Source: Humulus lupulus
Lineage: Eukaryota > Streptophyta > Magnoliopsida > Rosales > Cannabaceae
NCBI RefSeq assembly: GCF_963169125.1
Contig: NC_084796.1
Span: 83,039,888-83,103,887 of the forward strand
Length of the DNA stretch: 64,000 nucleotides
Direction of reading: 5' to 3'
Of the stretch, positions 57,654-64,000 are shown piece by piece. Positions within the stretch are counted from its first letter, which is position 1. Every line of letters starts with the position of its first letter. The notes under the pieces were generated by a model that worked only from the letters and a program-made list of their open reading frames with translations, was not told the DNA's origin and searched no databases. The translations under genes and the position numbers were made by a program.

Positions 57654-59559
57654 TGTCCCAAAATCTCTAATAGAATTAAGTGTATGGATTAGCGTGCTGG
57701 GAGGACACATGGGATAATTATGTGCTGATTAATTGTATTATGTGAATTGTATGCTTATATGATTGAGTAAGCATGATTATGTGTATTAAATTTGTTTAAA
57801 GAGCCACTTTTGTTAAAAAGGGGCATTTTCGTAATTTTGACCCATTGAGTGTATAATTGTAAATTTATGTGTTATGTGCTTGAGACAACATTATTATTTT
57901 GTTATATATGTGATATTGAGCATGAGTTGATTCTTTTGAGAAACTTAGCAGAAAAATCATAGCAGAGATTAATACCCAGCTTGGGTTGATTCTAACTCTG
58001 AATTTTAGAATTTAGAGGTAAAGTTCTTACTTTGCTTGAGTATGGTGTTCTTGATAATTTTTAGGAATTTTGGGTATGGACTTTGAATTTGGTAGGTTTG
58101 TGTTGTTTAAGGGATTTGGGTAGGCCTAGAATCCTCTATGGAATAAATTTAAGGTTACAAATTTAAATTGAAGATGGGAATTTGAGTTTGATTTTCAAAT
58201 TTTGGGGACAAAGATAGAGTTTAGAACTCTAAGCTGTAATTTTGAGTTTTGATGTGTTTTTTGTGTATATTGTGGTAGCTTTGTATAGTATATCACTTAA
58301 GCTAGCTTTTTTGAGGTTTTTTTTTGTGTAAAAATTGGTTGAGATTCGATTTAGGATCTAAAAAAATGTAGAAATCGTAGGGGAACAATTGAGGAAGAAC
58401 ACTTTGATTATGGGCACGTATTTTTATTTATAGAGACCTAGCGCGGCCACACTATGGTGTAGCGCTACCGCGCTAGTGTCCCAGAACATAGTGGATTTTG
58501 AATTCAATTTGGGGTTTCTAGATTGTTAGCGCAACTGCGTTGGGGCAGGTGCGACCACACCAGGTGCCTCGAATAATGAGTTTTCAAAATTTTTGGGAAA
58601 AGGCTCATGGTTCATCGAGTTTGTTTTGGGGTCCCACTTGTGGGCTAGGGGGGCAATTCCATCATCTTGTTCACAATAGTTAGTGGTTCCAAGGGCTAGG
58701 GTTTAGATTGGAGCTTTGAAACTGAAGTTAACCCTAATAAACGTACTATTTATGGTGTGACTCAAGGTCGAGGCTCGGGAAAGAGATCATACTCGAGGTC
58801 GCTCTGTCTTCAACATAGGACCTAAGGTAAGAAAACTGATATATGCACACAAAGCTAATTGTTTGCTATATATATTATAAATGATTTATCATTGAATGAT
58901 TGGTACGATCTATATTCGACCATAGTGATGAACGTTGGGTTGGTCAGCAAGTGTGTGTAATGCATTTGTGGTTTTTCGACAAGGCTATTTTTCCTTGCCC
59001 ATGAAAATGATTCATGTGATTGGAATAAATATACTTGTAAACACTGAAATGTGTTTACAATTTATGATTTACATGTAATCTCTTAAATGTGTCTGTGAAG
59101 CATCTATTTAATGCTTATGAATAATTGGAATAATATTATGCCTTGTGGGGGTTTTCTTGTTGGGCCTTGGCGTACAAGTGCTCTATGGTGCAAGTAAGGG
59201 TGAGCTATAATTAGACCAGCCATGAGTTGGAGGGCTTTGGAGCGACGCGTACATATTCGGCCTACTTGGCCACCGCGGTCAAGCTATATTGAGGAACATA
59301 GAACATTAGTTCGGTTTTGCCGCTTAGGTCGGCCATTTTTGTAATGTTTATTTAACTATCTTTTATTTATAAATTTTTTGGGATCCCGTGTATATATTTG
59401 AACCTTTTAAAAAAATAATTTAATTTCATTGAAAAAAATTTTAGTTCCCAAACCATCGTTTAATTTTAATTACTCTTTTGAGTCCAAATGACTCTCTTAA
59501 TGAATTAAGTACTGTTTTAAACACACAGTGTAACGGTCCAGTATCAGTAGGGCATTACA
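57654..59559 (+). repeat. Solo-type LTR inside the Tat fragment (1,906 bp)
   Basis: Starts TGTCCCAAAATCTC and ends CAGTAGGGCATTACA. Tat protease text (PMVLAI before, VHRVLVDNG after) resumes across it, so it is an insertion without internal domains. The flanking bases (TATAG before, CTGAT after) are not a duplication, so it may have arisen by recombination between different copies or by later change. A GC-rich patch lies at 58440-58560. Confidence 0.75.
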
Positions 59560-60187
59560 CTGATTGTCATGTTTGTCAACATAAGAGTACACCGGGTCCT
59601 AGTGGATAATGGTAGGTCTTTGGATATTATATATCGCCCCTTCTTGTAGAAGATGGTCTTGGGCATCAGAAATCTGAAACCATGCAGAGCCTCCCTCAAA
59701 TTCACTAGGGACTTAATACAACCTCTGGGGCAATCGAGCTAGCACTCACCCTAGACTAACTGTTGTTATATATGTCAAACTTCATTCTAGTCGACTATGC
59801 TTCAACTTTCAATGTGGCATTGGAGAGACCTTCCCTATGATAATTAAATGCAGCGACTTTAATTTATCACCTCTGGGAGTAGTGGCAAGCATGAAAGGGA
59901 AGCAAAATGAAGAAATAGAGAGTTACAAAACCTCCCTTCGTACAACTTCCAAGCCAAAGGAACCTATGGCAATTGTTCTACACAGGTTGATAGCTGGGAA
60001 ACAAAACTCACAAGAATTAGACCCCCGAGTCACTGAAGAGGCCAAAGCTGAACATGTGCAAAAGTTGGAAGAGAATGTTGTGAGAGAAGAACCATTAGAA
60101 AAGTTTAAGATCAGTACAGGTCTCTGAGAAGACCTCAAGGAGAAACTTGCAAGCCTCTTGAAAGATAATCTTGACTTATTTGCTTGA
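59560..60187 (+). pseudogene. Tat fragment: protease and linker
   Basis: VHRVLVDNGRSLDII is the protease active site (D-N-G; next residue Arg where Ser is usual). After broken text, 59837-60127 is open (CSDFNLSPLGVVASMKGKQN, ELDPRVTEEAKAEHVQKLEE), the acidic linker before RT. A TGA at 60125-60127 and a TGA near 60185 (Trp site of the 'FAWS' block) interrupt it. Confidence 0.8.
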
Positions 60188-61113
60188 AGTCATGAAGACA
60201 TTGTAGGAATAAACCCCTCTGTTATGTGCCACCATCTAAATATAGACCCTGAGGTGAGGCCTGTGAGGTTGAAGAGGCGAGTGCTATATCTCGAAAGATA
60301 CGTAGCCTTAAAAGAGGAAGTTGGCAAGTTAAAAACAAATGGATTTATTAGGGAGGCATTCTTCCCAGTATGGGTATCAAACCCCATACTAGTCCCAATG
60401 CTGAATGGTAGGTGGAGGACATGCGTCGACTTCACCAACCTAAACAAGGATTGTCCCAATGGTTGTTGCAACCGCAGGTCACGAGCTACTCAACTTCATG
60501 GACGCCTACTCAGGGTACAACGAAATACCCATGAACCAAGCTGATATAGAGCACAACTCCTTCATAACAGATAGGGACTATGCTACTATAAGGTGATGCC
60601 CTTTGAGCTGAAGAATGCGGGTGCGATCTACCAAAGGTTGGTGAATAGGACGTTTTCCAATCAAATAGGAAGGAATATGGAAGTATACATAGATGATATG
60701 CTGGTAAGAACAAGGGAGGCGGATGAACTCCCCTGTGACCTCAACGAGATGTTCGCCACACTTCTAGAGTGCAAGATAAAGTTAAATTCGCCTAAGTGCG
60801 AATTCGGGGTCTCTTCAAGAAAAAATCTTGGCTTCATGCTTAATTCTAGAGGCATTGAGGCCAACCTCAATAAAATCAAAGCCCTGATAGAAATGAACTT
60901 CCCCAAAAACAAGAAGCAGGTACAATGCCTGACAAGAAGGGTAGCAGCACTAAACAGGTTCATTTCAAGGTCCATTGACAAGTGCCTCCCCTTCTACAAT
61001 ATCATAAAAGGAAGCAAAAATTTCTCTTGGGACAAAGAATGCAAGGAGGCCTTCACTGACCTGAAGGAGAACCTTAGGCAACCACCCGTGCTAGCCAAAC
61101 CCAAAAAAGGTTA
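60188..61113 (+). pseudogene. Tat fragment: reverse transcriptase
   Basis: 60224-60460 shows SVMCHHLNIDPEVRPVRLKR and GRWRTCVDFTNLNKDCPN. A deletion and shift follow, after which the motif A region (LLNFMDAYSGYN-type text) is in another frame. 60593-61114 is open with MPFELKNAGAIYQRLVNRTF and MEVYIDDMLVRT (both Asps kept), LNSPKCEFGVSSRKNLGFML and AALNRFISRS, ending at TAA. RT is split by the deletion near 60460. Confidence 0.88.
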
Positions 61114-61560
61114 AAGGCTATACTTTTACCAAGCCGTGTCTGAACACGCCATAAGAATTGCACTAGTTAAGGGAGAGAAAAAGCATCAACAACCTATCTA
61201 CTACATCAGCAAGTGCCTAGTAGATTTGAAAACTCGATACCCTATGATAGATAGGTTGGCATACACCCTAGTAGTATCCTTATGGATTTCAAGGCTATAC
61301 TTCCATGCCTATGTCGTCGAACTGCTTACAAACCACTCATTCAGACAGATTCTATACAAACCCAAGAGATCAGGGAGGTTGATGAAGTGGTCAATTGAGC
61401 TAAGTCAATTTGACATAACCTATACCCCGAGGCTATTCATCAATGGGCATGTTCTCACAGACTTCATAGTTGAATTTACTAACTGCTCCCACGAAGAAGG
61501 AGAGATAAGAACAGACGAACAACCTCACAAAGAAGAAGAATGTGAGTTCGAAGAATGTAA
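61114..61560 (+). pseudogene. Tat fragment: RNase H (first)
   Basis: Open frame 61136-61588: HAIRIALVKGEKKHQQPIYY, YISKCLVDLKTRYPMIDRLA and MKWSIELSQFDITYTPR. Follows RT after one stop. The frame continues directly into the acidic linker (EEGEIRTDEQPHKEEECEFE) and the start of the second RNase H. Confidence 0.85.
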
Positions 61561-62040
61561 CCTACATGTGGACGGGGCTTCCAACTAAGGAAGGGTAGGG
61601 CATAGGTTGTATTGTGCCATAAGTTTTAGATTTGAAGCTTCGAACAATGAAGCAGAGTAAGAGTTTATTCTAGTTGGCTTGCGGTTTGCTAAAGAATTGA
61701 AGGGTGAGAACCAAGCGAGAGGACCCAAGATGGCGGCTTACTTCACAAAGGTGAAAGACCACTTAAACCATCTGAAGGGATATACCATAGAGAAAATCCT
61801 GCCAAAGAATATTACCAATGTTGTTGCCCTCACTAAGCTTGCCTCCACCAATGATGGAGACCTGTTCAAACACGTCCTTTTTGAATACCTGTCCAAACCG
61901 AGTATTGCTGAAGAGGAAGTCTTGATGATCCATCCCCAAGAATACCCATCCTTGTTGAATACCCGTCATGGATGGGCTCGATTAAAAGGTATTTACAAGA
62001 CGAGACCCTACCAGGGGACAACAAAGATGCCCGAAGATTA
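61561..62040 (+). pseudogene. Tat fragment: second RNase H (aRNH)
   Basis: LHVDGASN then a TAA, then AISFRFEASNNEAE then a TAA, EFILVGLRFAKELKGENQAR and PKMAAYFTKVKDHLNHLKGY. The D of HVDGASN and the NNEAE motif mark the extra RNase H of Tat elements. A deletion removed the part between the Leu-rich helix and 'QARG'. The open end (61679-62041) reaches the region before integrase. Confidence 0.82.
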
Positions 62041-62463
62041 GTGTACAAGGCCACCTGATACACTCTGATTGATGGGTTCCTATACAAAAGTCAGATCTTC
62101 GTCCCATACTGCAGTATATCGATGACAAAGAAGCTCAAAGGGTAATTTATGAAATACACGGAGGAGAGTGTGGAAACCATGCAGATAAGCAGTCAATGGC
62201 CAGGAAGGCTGACGCACAAGGGTATTACTGGCCCACGAAGGAGAAATACACTACCAACTTCGAGCGCAAATGTGATAAATGTTAGCGGCACGTGAACTAC
62301 CTCTGAAAACCTCCTACTGAATTAACAAGAATGACAAGCCTCTGAGCATTTGCATTGTAGGGGATAGATTGAATTGGTACACTACCTCTTGGCCAAGGTG
62401 GGGTGAGATATGCAGTAGTGACAGGATTACATCACCAAGTGGGTGGAAGCAGAGCCCTTGATA
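62041..62463 (+). pseudogene. Tat fragment: integrase N-terminus, truncated
   Basis: In broken frames: HGGECGNHADKQSMARK (HH of the zinc site), KCDKC, GID then a stop and IGTLPLGQGGVRYAVVT (first catalytic Asp region), then ITKWVEAEPL. It stops there and Tekay RNase H text follows within a few bases. The second Asp and Glu are absent, so the core is lost. Confidence 0.8.
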
Positions 62464-62930
62464 AGTTTGGAGTCTACAGTGATGCGTGCAAGGGTTGGGT
62501 TTTGTGCTGATGCAGAATGAGAAGGTGATGGCCTACACCTTAAGGCAGCTAAAGGAATACGAGCAACGCTATCCAACACACGATATGGAGTTGGCAGCAG
62601 TGGTCTTTGTGTTGAAAATCTGGTGCCACTATCTTTACGGAGAACGGTGTGAGATTTATATGGACTAGAAAAAGCTTAAAGTATTTCTTCACTTAGAAGG
62701 AGCTCAACATGAGGCAGTGCAGGTGGTTAGAGCTAGTGAAGGATTATGACTGTGAAATCTTATACCACCCGGGAAAGGCAAATGTTGTTGTTGATGTGCT
62801 AAGTAGAAAGAATTATAGAAGTCTAGCATCATTAACTGGAATACAAAAGCCACTACAGCAGGAGCTGATCAATGCTAGAATAGAAGTAGTCATTGGTAAA
62901 TCGGCTAACTTTTCGATGCAGTGAAGTCTG
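62464..62930 (+). pseudogene. Tekay fragment RNase H
   Basis: Text KFGVYSDA, then after a shift [32 protein letters not shown] and a TAG (62666-62668). After another shift [20 protein letters not shown] and [13 protein letters not shown] follow. Changes at conserved sites (YSDA for YCDA; VVVDVLS for VVADALS) and several breaks show loss of function. Confidence 0.85.
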
Positions 62931-64000
62931 TTAGAAGAGATACAGATTGGGCAAGGGCATGATGACACATTAGTAGTACATATGGATGCATTTAAAGAAG
63001 GCAAGGCCACGAATTTCTCGATATCCGGACAAGGGTTCTTGAGGTATAAGGATCAGGTATGCATGTCGAATGATAAAGGGATTAAGATGAAGATTCTAGA
63101 CGAAGTGCACAGCACCCCATACTCAGTTCACCCAGGGTCGACCAAGATGACTCACGATCTTAAAGCACTGTATTGGTGGCCAGGAATAAAGAAGGATATA
63201 GAAGAGTATGTGTCTAAATGCTTAGTATGCCAACAAGTAAAAGTAGAACATCAGCGATCTGCTGGCTTATTACAATCGCTTAGCATTCAAGAATGGAAAT
63301 GGGATGATATAGCCATGGATTTTGTGACAGGACTTCCACGAACAAATAAGCAGCACGACTCGGCTTGTGTTGTAGTAGATAGACTAACCAAGTCAGCTCA
63401 TTTCCTGCCTGTCAAAATTACGTTCACAATAGATCCATACGCAGACATTTATGTCCAAGAAATTGTACGACTTCATGGAATCCCTAAAACAATAGTATAT
63501 GATAGAGGATCGGTGTTTACATCGAGCTTTTGGGGAAGTTTTCAGCAAGCCATGGGTACCAAGTTAAGTCTTAGTACAATATTTCATCCTCAGATAGATG
63601 GTTAGTCTGAGCATACCATACAAATTTTAGAAGATATGTTGCGCGCTTGTGTACTTGATTTCGTAGGATCATGGAGTAAGTACTTGTCGCTGATATAATT
63701 CTCGTATAATAATAGATACCGGTCAACGATCGGAATGGCACCTTACGAGCTACTTTATGGAAGGAGGTGTCGATCGCTGTTACATTGGGACGAGGTAGGA
63801 GAAAGGAAACTGCTTGGACCCGAAGCTGTTAGAGAAGCTCAGGAAGCAGTAACACTGATTAGAAAGGATATTTCCTATGAAAGGTGTGAAGTGGTTCGGG
63901 AAGAAAGGCAAGCTTAGTCCCAGGTTTATAGGTCCTTTTGAGATATTGGAAAAAATGGGAGCAGTTGCATATAGATTAGCCTTACCGCCAGCACTAGCAG
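62931..64000 (+). pseudogene. Tekay fragment integrase, incomplete
   Basis: Open at 62982-63605: HSTPYSVHPGSTKMTHDLKA, CLVCQQVKVEHQ, MDFVTGLPRTNKQHDS and DRGSVFTSSFWGSF. A TAG at 63603-63605 sits just before the catalytic Glu region (SEHTIQ). 63735 onward has MAPYELLYGRRCRSLLHWDE. Near 63865 about 90 bp present in element B (51327-51420) are deleted, shifting the frame. The end of the domain (LALPPALA) is cut by the window. Confidence 0.87.

Larger units (their letters stand above)
57078..62463 (+). mobile_element. Tat-type Gypsy fragment, plus strand, interrupted
   Basis: Carries the end of gag, protease, linker, RT, RNase H, second RNase H and the first part of integrase, in that order. 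It is split by an LTR at 57654-59559, bounded left by an LTR end and right by a Tekay fragment. Neither of its own LTRs is in the window. Its protein text differs clearly from the Tat element at 16160-28444, so it is another family. Confidence 0.85.
62464..64000 (+). mobile_element. Tekay-like fragment of element B family, runs off the window
   Basis: Starts abruptly at the RNase H active-site region (cognate of 49936 in element B) and follows element B to the window end with many substitutions. LTRs, gag, protease and RT are missing on this side. The join to the Tat integrase at about 62463 has no LTR or duplication, indicating illegitimate recombination. Confidence 0.88.

Overview
This window reads as intergenic chromatin of a dicot-like flowering plant. 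It is AT-rich and made almost entirely of decayed, nested LTR retrotransposons. No intact host gene, rRNA, tRNA gene or CRISPR array is supported. The evidence for a plant is the set of element families: Ty3/Gypsy chromoviruses of Tekay/Del type (long LTRs, initiator-tRNA-Met primer sites, chromodomain-like integrase tails), Ty3/Gypsy elements of Tat type (second RNase H, antisense ORF between pol and the 3' LTR, tandem repeats in the 3' region), and one Ty1/Copia element. The species cannot be named from sequence alone.

Layout. 1-2202: unassigned relics. 2203-11562: Tekay-like element A on the minus strand, with its upstream LTR truncated. 11563-12084: unassigned, with a short coding-like fragment. 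12085-15497: 3' part of a minus-strand Tat element (LTR, polypurine tract, antisense gene). 15498-41890: one plus-strand Copia element broken by three later insertions. These are a near-complete minus-strand Tat element (16160-28444, TSD ATTAG), a solo LTR (28526-31904, TSD ACAAG) and a second solo LTR (35577-37465, TSD CTAAT). 41891-43520: 3' end of another Tat copy, plus strand. 43521-44063 and 53894-57077: probably two halves of one long LTR, split by Tekay-like element B (44064-53893, plus strand). 57078-62463: plus-strand Tat fragment (gag end to integrase) split by a solo-type LTR (57654-59559). 62464-64000: plus-strand Tekay fragment joined directly to the Tat integrase and running off the window.

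How the parts work together. Each element would be transcribed from its LTR, primed at its PBS and copied by its own gag-protease-RT-RNase H-integrase polyprotein. Every copy here is disabled by stops, frameshifts, deletions and, in several cases, substitutions at catalytic residues. Many stops fit C:G to T:A change (CGA to TGA, CAG to TAG, TGG to TAG), as expected of silenced methylated repeats.

Most worth following: an antisense gene with its own TATA-like box and several GT-AG introns inside the Tat elements (two copies); an acidic extra ORF behind a possible 66-bp leader intron between the PBS and gag of element B; clustered CGATATATCG palindromes kept in three LTRs of one family; a 118-bp tandem repeat in the Tat 3' region and a 30-bp minisatellite in a long LTR; and the Tat/Tekay pol chimera near 62463.
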